A stretch of 64,000 bases of DNA, from positions 124,001 through 188,000 of the forward strand of contig NZ_MVDI01000007.1 of NCBI RefSeq assembly GCF_002939305.1, given 5' to 3'. Position numbers and translations under genes: made by a program. How positions within the stretch are numbered: the stretch's first letter is position 1; each line of letters opens with the position of its first letter. This DNA comes from Chroococcidiopsis sp. TS-821 (GTDB taxonomy: Bacteria; Cyanobacteriota; Cyanobacteriia; Cyanobacteriales; Chroococcidiopsidaceae). Under the pieces are notes generated by a model that did not search any database, was not told where the DNA came from, and saw only the letters and a list, made by a program, of their open reading frames with translations. Shown piece by piece: positions 47,354 to 57,371 of the stretch.

Positions 47354-48532
47354 ATGAGTTATCGAGACGGCATTGCTCCCCACGGAATGCAATTGATCAA
47401 TCGTGTCGCCACACCGGAACAAAAGCAAGAATTTTTAGACAAAGCGGATTCTTTACCGCGCGTTCAACTTGATGAGCGAGCCGTTTCTGACTTAGAAATG
47501 ATCGCAATTGGTGGCTTCAGTCCGCTTAGTGGATTCATGGAACGCGAAGACTACGAACGGGTAGTTGCAGAAATGCGGCTAGCAAATGGTTTACCCTGGT
47601 CAATTCCAATTACACTCTCAGTGGATGAAGCGATCGCCGAACCGCTCAAAGAAGGTAGCTTAATCCGCCTGGACGATCCTCGCGGTCAATTTATTGGTGT
47701 CTTGCAACTCACGCAAAAATATCACTACGACAAAGCGAAAGAAGCCGTTAACGTTTATCGTACGGATGACATCAAGCACCCTGGTGTTAAAGTTGTCTAC
47801 GATCAAGGATCGGTAAATCTTGCAGGTCCAGTTTGGTTATTAGAGCGTCAACCTCATCCTTTATTTCCTAAGTACCAAATCGATCCAGCACAATCGCGAC
47901 AAATGTTCAAAGAAAAAGGCTGGAGAACTGTTGTCGGCTTTCAAACTCGTAACCCCATCCACCGCGCGCACGAATACATTCAAAAGTGTGCGTTAGAAAC
48001 CGTCGATGGATTATTTTTGCATCCTTTAGTCGGCGCAACCAAAGAAGATGATATTCCAGCCGATGTGCGGATGCGCTGCTACGAAATTTTACTTGAGCAT
48101 TACTATCCACAAGACCGCGTTATTTTAGCAATTAACCCCGCAGCAATGCGGTATGCGGGACCCCGCGAAGCAATTTTCCATGCACTAGTTCGCAAAAACT
48201 ACGGTTGTACTCACTTTATTGTCGGTCGCGATCATGCAGGTGTAGGCGATTACTACGGTACTTATGACGCACAGTACATCTTTGACGAGTTTGAGCCAGC
48301 AGAATTGGGCATCACGCCGATGATGTTCGAACACGCGTTCTACTGCAAGCGCACGCAGCAAATGGCAACAACAAAAACGAGTCCGAGTACACCGGAAGAG
48401 CGCGTTCACCTTTCGGGAACTAAAGTGCGAGAAATGCTGCGTCGTGGAGAATTGCCACCGCCAGAGTTCTCGCGTCCTGAAGTCGCCGCCGAGTTGGCAA
48501 AGGCAATGCGTATACCTGTAGAAGCGAAGTAG
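47354..48532 (+). CDS. sat: sulfate adenylyltransferase (ATP sulfurylase)
   Basis: A 392-residue enzyme forming APS from sulfate and ATP, the first step of sulfate assimilation. Seen: [15 protein letters not shown] (QTRNP and HRAH nucleotide-binding motifs, about residues 197-207), [12 protein letters not shown], and FSGTKVR-type [15 protein letters not shown] near the end. It is the single-domain form without a kinase domain, as usual in cyanobacteria. Start ATG 47354. No cysteine-pathway genes are adjacent. Confidence 0.95.
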   Translation: MSYRDGIAPHGMQLINRVATPEQKQEFLDKADSLPRVQLDERAVSDLEMIAIGGFSPLSGFMEREDYERVVAEMRLANGLPWSIPITLSVDEAIAEPLKEGSLIRLDDPRGQFIGVLQLTQKYHYDKAKEAVNVYRTDDIKHPGVKVVYDQGSVNLAGPVWLLERQPHPLFPKYQIDPAQSRQMFKEKGWRTVVGFQTRNPIHRAHEYIQKCALETVDGLFLHPLVGATKEDDIPADVRMRCYEILLEHYYPQDRVILAINPAAMRYAGPREAIFHALVRKNYGCTHFIVGRDHAGVGDYYGTYDAQYIFDEFEPAELGITPMMFEHAFYCKRTQQMATTKTSPSTPEERVHLSGTKVREMLRRGELPPPEFSRPEVAAELAKAMRIPVEAK

Positions 48533-48674
48533 CAAAACTGCAGGGAATGCAGAGGTGCAGGGGAGAATGAACAATTCACAACTCACAACTGTTCTACTAG
48601 CCACTAATTACTAACCCCTCACCCCTTGCTCCTAGTCTCTGTTAGGCTAAAAGCTGATGGCTAATAGCTAAAAT

Positions 48675-50945
48675 ATGAAGCGGCGGGATTTTTTTAAAGC
48701 AGTTGGCGGCATCGTTACCGCGTTAGGAATCAGTGAGTTGGATGTGTTAAGGTTGAGCGATCGCTACGGCTCAGCTTTGGCACAATCTACCTCGCGAAAA
48801 TTAGCACTATTGATTGGTATTAATGAATACTCAGCTACACCGCTTAACGGTTGTACGACTGACGTTGAACTTCAAAGCGAACTTCTTATTCACCGCTTCG
48901 GCTTTCAACCAGCAGATATTGTTGTCTTGCGCAATCAACAAGCAACTCGACAGCAGATTGAAGCTGCATTTATGCAGCATCTAGTTGAACAAGCACAACC
49001 AGGCGACATTGTTGTATTTCACTACAGCGGTTACGGACGTCGCATTCAGTTAGATGAGAAACACTCAGACGAGCAAAATCAACAAGAAAATAGCGACCAA
49101 CGGCTAGCACCTAAAACTTTAGACTCCACAATCAGTAGCTTAGTGCCTGTGGACAGTCCGATCGCGTCCTCAGCAGAATCGCTCGTTAATGACGTGCTAG
49201 AAGAAACGCTGTGGTTAATGTTGCGATCGCTACAAACAGAAAATGTGACAACAATTCTCGATACAAGCTTTTATACGCCCCCTACAGCACTATTACCAGG
49301 TAACTTGCGCATTCGTTCATTACCACAAATCGCATCAGCACAAATTCATCCTCTCGAACTAGAACTTCAGCAACAGCTTATCAATAGAATCGCACCTTAT
49401 CGGTTGCTCGTACCACCCCATGCCGCACTCAATTTACCAGGATTATTCATCACCGCATCGCAAACAGATCAACCTGCAGCCGAGACACAGTGGAGTGGTT
49501 TTAGTGCAGGGTTATTTACCTATGCCTTAACTCAATCGCTGTGGGAAGCGACTCCAGCCACAACAATTCACGTGAGCTTAAGTAAAGCAAGTAGTGTTGT
49601 TGAACAAGTTGTTGGTAAACAGCAGCCACAACTGTGCGGGCAAAAAAGTCAACAACAGGCTGATGTCGCACTTCACTTTATGCCTGATATTAATGTTAGC
49701 GCTGATGGTGTCGCGATCGCGGTAGAAGATAACGGCAAAGCCGCACAGTTATGGTTAGCAGGATTGCAGCCAACGCTTTTGCAGTACTACGGCGTCAACT
49801 CGCGATTTAAAGTTGTGTCACCGTCTAGCAGTGAGGCTACTACTTCTTCTGCGCAACTCCAAATGCGATCGCGTACAGGGTTAACCGCAAAAGCCTTACT
49901 GATTGCAGACAACGAAAATACCAACGCGATACAACCAGGTCAATTAGTTCAAGAAGCGATCCGCATTATCCCGCGTAATATCAATCTCAACGTTGCCTTA
50001 GATCCTGGACTCGAACGCATTGAGCGTGTCGATGCTACCAGCGCGTTTGCTACCGTTTCTTTTGTAACGTTAGTTACTTCAGGAGAACAACTCGCAGATT
50101 GCTTATTTGGGCGAATTCAAGATGATACCCAATCAACAACTGCTAGCCGTTACGGATTATTTACATTAGCCCGCGAATTAATTCCGAATACTGCGGGTGA
50201 TGCTGGAGAGGCTGTTAAAGTCGCCGTACAGCGGTTAATTCCGAAATTACAAACACTTTTAGCAGCAAAGTTGTGGCGGCTAACGAGCAATGAAAGCTCT
50301 GACTTAGATATTAAAGCAACTCTTGAAGTTGTCAGCGCGCAAAAACAAGTCATTATTGAGCGCGAAACACAGCACTTTCAGACAGATCGCCAAGTCGAAA
50401 AGACGACACCAACTGCTGTTTCTTCTACTTTAGGTATTCCATCATTACCAATCGGCAGCCGCATTAAGTATAAAATAATCAATCATAGCGATCGCCCCGT
50501 CTACTTATTACTGCTAGGTCTAGATAGCAGTAAAAATCCGATTGTCCTTTATCCAGGAAAAGCCCTGGCTGCTTCTGGTACTAGCGATACCGCATCGACA
50601 CAAGAGTTGGCGATCGCACCAGAGTCAACTTTAAGTGTACCTCGAACCGAGATCGATTTTGAGTGGATACTGCACGGACCACCTGCGGTTTGCGAAACGC
50701 AGCTAATTTTGAGTAGAGGTCCATTTACGCAAACCCTTGCGGCTTTGGATGCTGTGCGCGAAGACTTGCGTGGCGAAGAGTACATTAGTATCTTGTCAAA
50801 TCCATTAGAAGTTACCCAAGCCCTACTACGCGACTTACAAACCGCGAGCGCGATCGCTCTAGAAACAATTGGAGCCGCCCCTGATACCTACGCTCTAGAC
50901 GTCAATGCCTGGGCAAGCTTCAACTTCATTTATCAGGTAACTTAA
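48675..50945 (+). CDS. Tat-exported orthocaspase-like protein, Tyr/Ser variant
   Basis: A 756-residue protein. MKRRDFFKAVGGIVTALGIS carries a twin-arginine signal. The caspase-like p20 domain (about 40-310) has KLALLIGINEY and the His strand VVFHYSGYG, where Tyr120 takes the place of the catalytic His. In TTILDTSFY Ser198 takes the place of the catalytic Cys. It therefore lacks the His/Cys dyad of active metacaspases. The C-terminal part (about 590-700; RIKYKIINHSDRPVYLLLLG, VLYPGK) resembles DUF4384, common in such proteins. Tyr/Ser pseudo-variants of cyanobacterial orthocaspases are described; a binding or scaffolding role is likelier than proteolysis. Confidence 0.85.
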   Translation: MKRRDFFKAVGGIVTALGISELDVLRLSDRYGSALAQSTSRKLALLIGINEYSATPLNGCTTDVELQSELLIHRFGFQPADIVVLRNQQATRQQIEAAFMQHLVEQAQPGDIVVFHYSGYGRRIQLDEKHSDEQNQQENSDQRLAPKTLDSTISSLVPVDSPIASSAESLVNDVLEETLWLMLRSLQTENVTTILDTSFYTPPTALLPGNLRIRSLPQIASAQIHPLELELQQQLINRIAPYRLLVPPHAALNLPGLFITASQTDQPAAETQWSGFSAGLFTYALTQSLWEATPATTIHVSLSKASSVVEQVVGKQQPQLCGQKSQQQADVALHFMPDINVSADGVAIAVEDNGKAAQLWLAGLQPTLLQYYGVNSRFKVVSPSSSEATTSSAQLQMRSRTGLTAKALLIADNENTNAIQPGQLVQEAIRIIPRNINLNVALDPGLERIERVDATSAFATVSFVTLVTSGEQLADCLFGRIQDDTQSTTASRYGLFTLARELIPNTAGDAGEAVKVAVQRLIPKLQTLLAAKLWRLTSNESSDLDIKATLEVVSAQKQVIIERETQHFQTDRQVEKTTPTAVSSTLGIPSLPIGSRIKYKIINHSDRPVYLLLLGLDSSKNPIVLYPGKALAASGTSDTASTQELAIAPESTLSVPRTEIDFEWILHGPPAVCETQLILSRGPFTQTLAALDAVREDLRGEEYISILSNPLEVTQALLRDLQTASAIALETIGAAPDTYALDVNAWASFNFIYQVT

Positions 50946-51081
50946 AATTGAGGGGTGAGTGGTGAGAGATTAGTTTTGAATTCTCATTTTCAAGAGTTTT
51001 GGAGAGCACAGCCTCCCGGAGACACTATACGATCTCATAACTACAAAACTCTCCTGACCCCTGACCCCCGACCTCGCAAGA

Positions 51082-51864
51082 ATGGCTGAGCCAATTATTG
51101 AACTTAAAGGTGTGAGTAAAGCATTCGGCAACAATGTCGTTTTAGACAAAGCCGATCTAACACTTTATCAAGGAGAAGCCTTGGCGATTATTGGTCCTTC
51201 GGGTACAGGTAAGTCTACCATATTACGCATTATTGCTGGATTGTTAGCACCAGATGCAGGAGAAATTTATATTCAAGGACACCAGCGTAAAGGACTCATC
51301 GAAGATGCTGCCGATCCTATTAGTATTGGGATGGTATTTCAGCAGGCAGCGTTATTTGATTCATTGACTGTCGAAGAAAATGTTGGCTTTTTACTTTATC
51401 AACATTCGCGGCTATCGCGATCGCGGATTCGGGAGCTAGTCAATCAAAAATTAGAGATGGTTGGCTTAAGTGGTGTTGGCGATCGCTATCCTAGTGAACT
51501 TTCCGGCGGAATGCGCAAGCGTGTCAGTTTTGCTCGTGCAATTATGTCTAATCCTGATAATATTGAGGACTCTCCAGCCGTTTTACTTTACGATGAACCT
51601 ACTGCTGGTCTCGATCCAATTGCATCTACAGTTATTGAAGATTTAATTCGACAACTACAGTGTACAACTGGTGTGTGTAACACCTATGCGATCGTCACGC
51701 ATCAGGATAGTACTATCCGCCGTACCGCCGATCGCATTGTCTTTCTCTACCAAGGAAAAGTTCAGTGGGAAGGTTCTGTTAACGATATTGATGCTTCTGA
51801 TAATCCCCTCATTCAACAGTTTTTTAGTGGTAATGTTGACGGTCCTATTCAAGTTATTGGCTAA
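51082..51864 (+). CDS. ABC transporter ATPase, MlaF/TGD3 type
   Basis: A 260-residue ATPase: Walker A GPSGTGKST, Q-loop region VFQQAALFDSLTVEENV, signature LSGGMRKRVSFARAI, Walker B VLLYDEPTAGLDPIAS, H-loop VTHQ. The FQQAALFDSLTV and GGMRKRV patterns are those of the MlaF/Ttg2A family, which moves phospholipids between inner and outer membranes (TGD3 in chloroplasts). Its MlaE permease and MlaD partners are not in the window. Confidence 0.9.
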   Translation: MAEPIIELKGVSKAFGNNVVLDKADLTLYQGEALAIIGPSGTGKSTILRIIAGLLAPDAGEIYIQGHQRKGLIEDAADPISIGMVFQQAALFDSLTVEENVGFLLYQHSRLSRSRIRELVNQKLEMVGLSGVGDRYPSELSGGMRKRVSFARAIMSNPDNIEDSPAVLLYDEPTAGLDPIASTVIEDLIRQLQCTTGVCNTYAIVTHQDSTIRRTADRIVFLYQGKVQWEGSVNDIDASDNPLIQQFFSGNVDGPIQVIG

Positions 51865-52513
51865 TGTGAACTGACTCATATCGCAGGGGAGTAAGAAAGT
51901 AGAGGATTTGGTATCACTCTATTAACTATGGCTATAATTCTGATATCAAATCTAGCTCTAAAGCCTAATGTAATTTGCATAAAGTTAACCCGCTAAGTCA
52001 CCGGAATGAGTGAGTAACTTACAGCGGGTATTGGAAGTTTTATTGTCTTGAGAGTTTGCGAATGTAGAAATAAAGTCAACTAATTTTCTTTACTACTGCG
52101 GACATTATCTGCAATTAGCCTCATTAAACTTCGCACATCCAAACATATCCAAATAGTTGTTTCAGCTGTACGTTCAAAAACCTCCAAAGCTAACGATAAA
52201 CAACAATAAAAACTGAATACAAGGGTGAAACTAAAACCAGATGAATGTAACGAAAGTTGAGGTGTATTGCAGTGTAATTAGTACAGGAGGCACAGGTACT
52301 AATTCCAGTTAGTTGTTTCTGTTCATCTCTATTAGTGCCTTGATTTATAAACTAGCACTCCTTTTTTAGAAAAAAGCCTCCGATTGAGTAAAATTTATCG
52401 ACATTCATTTTTTGTAATAGTTGTGTAAACTAGTTTACAAAAATAGCGGCAATAACTTCAACGAGCCTGGGCGATTGCCCCTGTGTCGAGCGCGAACATT
52501 GTTGGCAAGCGGT
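51865..52513. other. intergenic, no gene recognised
   Basis: About 650 bases between convergent genes. A dyad GTGTAAACTAGTTTACA lies near 52424-52440 and may terminate the downstream minus-strand gene. No coding remnant was recognised. Confidence 0.5.
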
Positions 52514-53197
52514 TTACTGAGCATTAGTATTGCTAGTCTCTCCAGAACCACCCTCGGTTGCACTTGTTGCTGGCGTACTTTCCGGTGCAGCAGCGGTATC
52601 GCCACTACTTTGTGCATCTTGTGCTGGAGCATTACTGCTTTCTTGTGACTGCGATGACTGTGCAGGTTCTGGTTGTGTTGTTGGTGCAGGTGCAGCCGCC
52701 GGACTAGGAACAGTAATATTAATATCTGGCGCTTGCGGGGCTGGGGCTTGTTGCTGGGGAACCGGAACTGGAACGGGAACTTCAGTTGTTCGTTCAATAA
52801 TGGTCGTTTGGTTTTCAGGTGCGGGACTTGCTGCGGGCGACGGTTGTTGAGTCGGTGCGGGAACGACAATATTTGTGTTGGTAGGTACAGGTTCTTCGCG
52901 TTGATTGAGTAACCAAATTCCGCCTGCGGTTAAAGCTGCAAGTGAAGCAAGGAGAATACCCAGAAGTAAACCGCGCGAGGCGTTTTCGTTGTCTCTTGCT
53001 GCTAAAGCTTCTTCTTGATAGAGGTTTTCGGATATTTGACCTTGAACATATCCTTCGCAGTAAGCATCTGCATTGCTACTAGCATTGTTGCTTACAGTTT
53101 CGTGGGTTCGTGTTGTGTGAGTATTGCCATGCGCGTCAGTACGTGTCTCTTGGCGATCGCGGTGATAACTTTTGTAATCGTTAGGGTTAGTAGACAT
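52514..53197 (-). CDS. membrane protein with Pro/Ala/Gln-rich tail
   Basis: A 227-residue protein: hydrophilic N-terminus (about 1-70; RQETRTDAHGNTHTTRTHET), one membrane helix (about 73-93; GLLLGILLASLAALTAGGIW), then a long low-complexity tail rich in Pro, Ala, Gln and Ser with repeats such as VPVPVPV and PAPQAP. This looks like a single-pass protein with an extended extracytoplasmic linker. No family recognised. Confidence 0.7.
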   Translation of the reverse strand: MSTNPNDYKSYHRDRQETRTDAHGNTHTTRTHETVSNNASSNADAYCEGYVQGQISENLYQEEALAARDNENASRGLLLGILLASLAALTAGGIWLLNQREEPVPTNTNIVVPAPTQQPSPAASPAPENQTTIIERTTEVPVPVPVPQQQAPAPQAPDINITVPSPAAAPAPTTQPEPAQSSQSQESSNAPAQDAQSSGDTAAAPESTPATSATEGGSGETSNTNAQ

Positions 53198-53582
53198 AGC
53201 TTTAAAAGTACTCTCCTCGCAGGGATAAAAATGAGTTGTTATGCGGTATTTACGTAAGTTAAAAGTATTTTTTATTACTTTAACTCTGAGTTATCTATAG
53301 AGTAGCTTTTGCGATCGCGCACTCGGCTCTGTCTGCAGTAATGCTTTTTTCTTCTATCTAGCGATATATTTCGTCAAGCAATTCCTGCTATTTAATAAAT
53401 TTCCTAGTAATTACGCTTGACACTTACAAACACCAAAGGATAAGCGGAAACAAGCGTAAATATAAAGTTGATTGCTCAGTAACTGATCGTTGGCAATTGG
53501 AACGATTGCTTACCCATTACCCAACTTTGATATACCCAACAAGGCGAGTATGCATTGAAACACGCAATTATGCTTTACCAAA
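53198..53582. other. intergenic with filler repeat
   Basis: No gene recognised. A short CTTACCCATTACCCAAC unit near 53507 repeats the filler sequence found after 13601. Confidence 0.5.
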
Positions 53583-54665
53583 TCAATGCGAACCAACCGA
53601 ATTCATCACTAAATTATCTGACGTTGTATTAGCTGGAAAAAATCTAATTGCTTGTTCAGCAACGGCTAGCTCGACTCGCGTTCCTACTGGTAAGATAACT
53701 TCGGCGGATGTCCGCGCGTGTAATCTTTTACCCGATGCAGTTTGCAAGCAGTAACGGTATTCGCGTCCTAAAAACCTACGCGTGTGAATAATAATAGGAG
53801 CGCTATCCGCAGGCTGTAAGATTAAATCCTCTTCGCGAATCATTAAGTCTGCCACTTCGCTTTGTCCCATTTCTTTTCGTACAGTAAAACAGCCAATTTC
53901 TGTTTCCCACAGGTGTCCGCGACGCTTGGCTGGTAAAAAGTTAGCGCGAGTGACAAACTCTGCGACAAAGCGGGTTTGTGGATGCGAATAAACGTCTTCA
54001 GGGGTACCGAGTTGTTCGATTTTTCCTTGACGCATCACAGCAACTCGATCGGCGATCGCTAAGGCTTCTTCTTGGTCGTGCGTCACAAAAACGCCGGAAA
54101 TTCCTGTCGCTTTGAGAATTTCGCGTAACTCCTCGCGCAGGCGCAAGCGGACTTGCACGTCAAGGTTACTCAACGGTTCATCGAGTAAAATTAGCGCAGG
54201 TTCTGGTGCTAAGGCGCGTGCCAAAGCGACACGTTGCTGTTGTCCGCCAGATAGTTCGTGCGGGTAGCGTTTTTCTAATCCAGCTAAGCCAACAAGTTCT
54301 ATAAGTTGCGCGACGCGATCGCTGCTTTTTTTGCTATATCGCAAACCAAACGCAACATTCTCACCGACAGTTAAGTGCGGAAACAGGGCATAATCTTGAA
54401 ACACCATGCCTACCGAGCGTTGTTCTGGCGGTATCCAGTTCGCACCGGCGACAGTCTTTCCTGCGATTTCGATTCTTCCTGATTGCGGACGTTCAAACCC
54501 TGCGATTAACCGTAACAGCGTTGTTTTGCCACAACCTGATGGACCCAGTAAACCAAGTAAATCGCCTTGCACAAGACTCAGGCTGACATTTGCAACCGCT
54601 GGTGGTGGTTGATCGAATTGTTTCGTCACGCCATCTATGCGAAGAATAACTTGCTCCTGCTTCAT
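53583..54665 (-). CDS. iron(III) ABC transporter ATPase (FbpC/FutC type)
   Basis: About 360 residues. Walker A GPSGCGKTTLL, VFQDYALFPHLTVGENVAFGL, signature LSGGQQQRVALARAL, Walker B LILLDEPLSNLD, H-loop VTHDQEEA, and a C-terminal TOBE-like regulatory domain (RTSAEVILPVGTRVEL). This set is typical of Fe3+ importers. ATG 54665 is used; a TTG 12 bases upstream sits closer to the AGGAGG site and may also work. The permease gene lies just upstream, so one operon. Confidence 0.88.
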   Translation of the reverse strand: MKQEQVILRIDGVTKQFDQPPPAVANVSLSLVQGDLLGLLGPSGCGKTTLLRLIAGFERPQSGRIEIAGKTVAGANWIPPEQRSVGMVFQDYALFPHLTVGENVAFGLRYSKKSSDRVAQLIELVGLAGLEKRYPHELSGGQQQRVALARALAPEPALILLDEPLSNLDVQVRLRLREELREILKATGISGVFVTHDQEEALAIADRVAVMRQGKIEQLGTPEDVYSHPQTRFVAEFVTRANFLPAKRRGHLWETEIGCFTVRKEMGQSEVADLMIREEDLILQPADSAPIIIHTRRFLGREYRYCLQTASGKRLHARTSAEVILPVGTRVELAVAEQAIRFFPANTTSDNLVMNSVGSH

Positions 54666-54682
54666 AAAATGCAACAAACCTC

Positions 54683-56281
54683 CTACGATTGCTCTTGAGA
54701 AAGCATAAATAAAGTCGATCCGAAGGAAACTAACAACATCGTCAACGCTGCTGCTGCGGCATCGCTAAACGCAACGTTTTCTGTTGCTGACCAAATTCTG
54801 GTGGCGAGTGTTGAAAAACCAATGGGCGCGAGTAACAATGTTGCAGGTAGCTCTTTAATTGCGGTTAAAAATACCAATATTGCCCCACTTAGTATTCCTG
54901 GGCGGACAAGTGGTAAGGTAATTTCTTGCAAAGTTTGCCAAGGTGTTCTGCCTAAAACTTGAGCAGATTCTTCGAGTTGTGGATTGACTTGAAGCAGCGA
55001 ACTCCGCACTGTACCAACTGCTTGCGGTAAAAATAAGACTAAGTAGGCAAAAACCAGGATTGGTAAAGTTTGATAAATCCAAGGCAGATAATTAGCACCT
55101 AAAAACACGAGTGACAAGGCAACAACAATTCCTGGCAAGCCAAAGCCGATATAGCTACAGCGCTCGATTATAGCAGTTATTCGGCTGGGAAAGCGTACTG
55201 CTAAAATTGCTACAGGTAAAGCACAAGCCGTCGCCGCAATCGCCGCGAGTGCTGATGCCCAAATTGAGTTAATTGCAGGTTGTACCATGTCTTGCGCAAG
55301 GTTAACTGCATCTCCAGCACCAACTGTTAAGCCGCGAATCAACCAAAATAAAGTTACGCCTATTGGTAACGCTAAACTAAGCGACGCGATCGCTGCGCAA
55401 AATAAAAGTGCTGGAAGTTTCCAATATCCCAGTTTTATTGGTATGGTACGGCGGGACGTACCGCGACTGTAATACCTTGCTCGCGATCGCGCCTTGTGTT
55501 CCAACCACAAAATTCCTAACACCAACGCAACCAAAATTAAAGCTAAAGCAGCGGCTAAATTGCGGTTAAAACTCGATCTGTATTGCAGAAAGATGGCGCG
55601 CGTAAATGCATCAAACCGCATTAGTGAAGGCGTGCCGAAATCGCGTAGCGCATACAATGCAACTAAAAGCGAGCCAGCAACAATCGAAGGACGCAACTGC
55701 GGCAAGATGACGCGAAAAAAAGTATCTCGTCTACTATATCCCAAGCTCCGTGCAGCTTCTTCGATCGCGGGATCAATTCCGTGTAATCCAGCACGAACAC
55801 TCAACAAAATATACGGATAAGTAAATAAAGTGATGGCTAAAATCGTGCCAAACCAGCCATAAATGCTTGGTAGTTGTTGTACTCCCAATGGTTCTAGTAA
55901 TATTTGTAACAAACTGCCTCTTGGTCCAAACGCCGCAATTAAGGCGAAGCTACCTACATAACTAGGAACGGCTAAAGGAAGAGTTGTTACGATTAACCAA
56001 AATCGCCGCCAAGGCAAATCTGTCCTGACGGTTAAAAATGCAAGTGGAATTGCAATTAAGGCAGAAAATAGCGTAACTGCGGCTGCCATTCCCGCGCTGT
56101 TGAATAAGATAGTTACAGTTCGCGGGCGCAAGAGCAAATTTGATAGTTCTTCTCCTCCGACACCTGCTGTCCGAATGACCAAATACGTCAGTGGAACCGC
56201 GATCGCAAAGGCAGTAATTGCACCTGTAATGAGTAGAAATAATGGTGGTCTATGTGCTGAGATGCTCCTAGAGATTTGCAT
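54683..56281 (-). CDS. iron(III) ABC transporter permease (FbpB/FutB type)
   Basis: A 532-residue permease with 12 membrane helices in two repeated halves, each with an EAA-type loop (IEEAARSLGYSRRDTFFRVI and LEESAQVLGRTPWQTLQEIT). Single-chain double permeases of this size belong to the FbpB/FutB/SfuB group of Fe3+ importers. A candidate Fur box lies 200 bases upstream. The periplasmic iron-binding protein (FutA/FbpA) is not in the window and must be encoded elsewhere. Confidence 0.88.
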   Translation of the reverse strand: MQISRSISAHRPPLFLLITGAITAFAIAVPLTYLVIRTAGVGGEELSNLLLRPRTVTILFNSAGMAAAVTLFSALIAIPLAFLTVRTDLPWRRFWLIVTTLPLAVPSYVGSFALIAAFGPRGSLLQILLEPLGVQQLPSIYGWFGTILAITLFTYPYILLSVRAGLHGIDPAIEEAARSLGYSRRDTFFRVILPQLRPSIVAGSLLVALYALRDFGTPSLMRFDAFTRAIFLQYRSSFNRNLAAALALILVALVLGILWLEHKARSRARYYSRGTSRRTIPIKLGYWKLPALLFCAAIASLSLALPIGVTLFWLIRGLTVGAGDAVNLAQDMVQPAINSIWASALAAIAATACALPVAILAVRFPSRITAIIERCSYIGFGLPGIVVALSLVFLGANYLPWIYQTLPILVFAYLVLFLPQAVGTVRSSLLQVNPQLEESAQVLGRTPWQTLQEITLPLVRPGILSGAILVFLTAIKELPATLLLAPIGFSTLATRIWSATENVAFSDAAAAALTMLLVSFGSTLFMLSQEQS

Positions 56282-56479
56282 AAATCATTGATTGATGTAT
56301 CAAACTGTCAAATTTGCTTTGATAGGTGCGAAGTTGTGCTATTGTGTTAGAGTTGATTTTGAGAATTAATTTCTACTTACTGCGCTGTCAAATAAGAAAT
56401 TTTCTCACTACTTTTTAGAATCATAAAACAATACCTCAACAGTACGGCGGGAAAAAACTTGTTGTTTCTATACATTTAT

Positions 56480-56498
56480 TGAAAATGATTATGCTTAT
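56480..56498. promoter_or_regulatory. candidate Fur box upstream of iron transporter
   Basis: GAAAATGATTATGCTTATC agrees with the consensus GATAATGATAATCATTATC at 15 of 19 positions (my count). It lies in the region upstream of the minus-strand iron permease operon, consistent with repression by Fur-Fe2+. Confidence 0.55.
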
Positions 56499-56579
56499 CT
56501 TGCCAAGGGCGCGTGCGAAAAAAAGCAACTAAAGAAGTAGATATTGCAAATAAGTTGCAAACACGTAAGGCAATCCAGT

Positions 56580-57371
56580 TCACTGTGCCGTGGAAAACCG
56601 CTTTTGGCGTTGCGCTTCGTACAACAGCAAAGCAGCAGCGATCGCGACATTTAATGATTCGACTTCAGCATTTTGCGGAATTCTGACGCGAAGGTTGCTT
56701 TGGGCAACTAAGTCAGCGGATAAGCCCGCGCCTTCATTTCCCAGTAAGATTAAACTTGGACGCTGCCAATCGACTTCCCAGTAAGTTAACGGCGCATCTG
56801 CCTGTGTGGCAATAACTTGCATTCCTGCTTGTTGACATTTGCTCACCGTTGCCCTTAAATCGGGGCTGATAGCGATCGGCAAACGAAACCACTGTCCTGC
56901 TGTGGCTCTTAAAACTTTTGGGTTGTAAATATCAACGCTATTGGCACTCAACCACAATCCACTCGCACCAGCTGCCATAGCTGTCCGAATAATTGTCCCC
57001 ACATTGCCTGGATCTTGCACGTTTTCTAAAGCTAAGGTTAAACCATTGCATGGAACTTGGCTGCGTTCTAAACAGCGGGGCGCGGTTGCGACAACGCCAT
57101 CAGGGTTGACTGTTGTGGCGATCGCTTGCAAAACCTCTTCACTGACAATTTCCCCGCGTTGTGCTTGCTGAGAGGCTTGTTGCCATAGCAGCTGATTGCG
57201 ACTTTGCCACTGTGGAGTACAGCAGACGGTTGCCAATGGGTATTTTACGCGACAAGCTTCTTGTAGTAAGTGCGTTCCTTCGATTATGAACACGCCCTGC
57301 TCCCGTCGTTCTTTTGCGGAATGCAATTTCCGTAGTTGCTTGACCAGCGGGTTTTGCAAACTAGTGAGCAT
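56580..57371 (-). CDS. TrmH/SpoU family RNA 2'-O-methyltransferase
   Basis: A 263-residue SPOUT enzyme. The N-terminal RNA-binding part (LVKQLRKLHSAKERREQGVF) is followed by the knotted SAM site: ALENVQDPGNVGTIIRTAMA (motif 1), LILLGNEGAGLS (motif 2) and VRIPQNAEVESLNVAIAAAL (motif 3). It methylates a ribose of rRNA or tRNA; the exact site is uncertain (RlmB-like). Start ATG 57371. Confidence 0.9.
   Translation of the reverse strand: MLTSLQNPLVKQLRKLHSAKERREQGVFIIEGTHLLQEACRVKYPLATVCCTPQWQSRNQLLWQQASQQAQRGEIVSEEVLQAIATTVNPDGVVATAPRCLERSQVPCNGLTLALENVQDPGNVGTIIRTAMAAGASGLWLSANSVDIYNPKVLRATAGQWFRLPIAISPDLRATVSKCQQAGMQVIATQADAPLTYWEVDWQRPSLILLGNEGAGLSADLVAQSNLRVRIPQNAEVESLNVAIAAALLLYEAQRQKRFSTAQ

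Noticed and set aside
48560-48660. Possible coding or regulatory content in 'aactcacaact' and 'ctcaccccttgctcc' strings (also around 51040-51075)
   Set aside because: These are low-complexity filler repeats common in cyanobacterial intergenic DNA, without consistent structure.
53583-56281. Complete iron uptake operon with binding protein
   Set aside because: Only permease and ATPase are present; no FutA/FbpA-type gene occurs on either flank.
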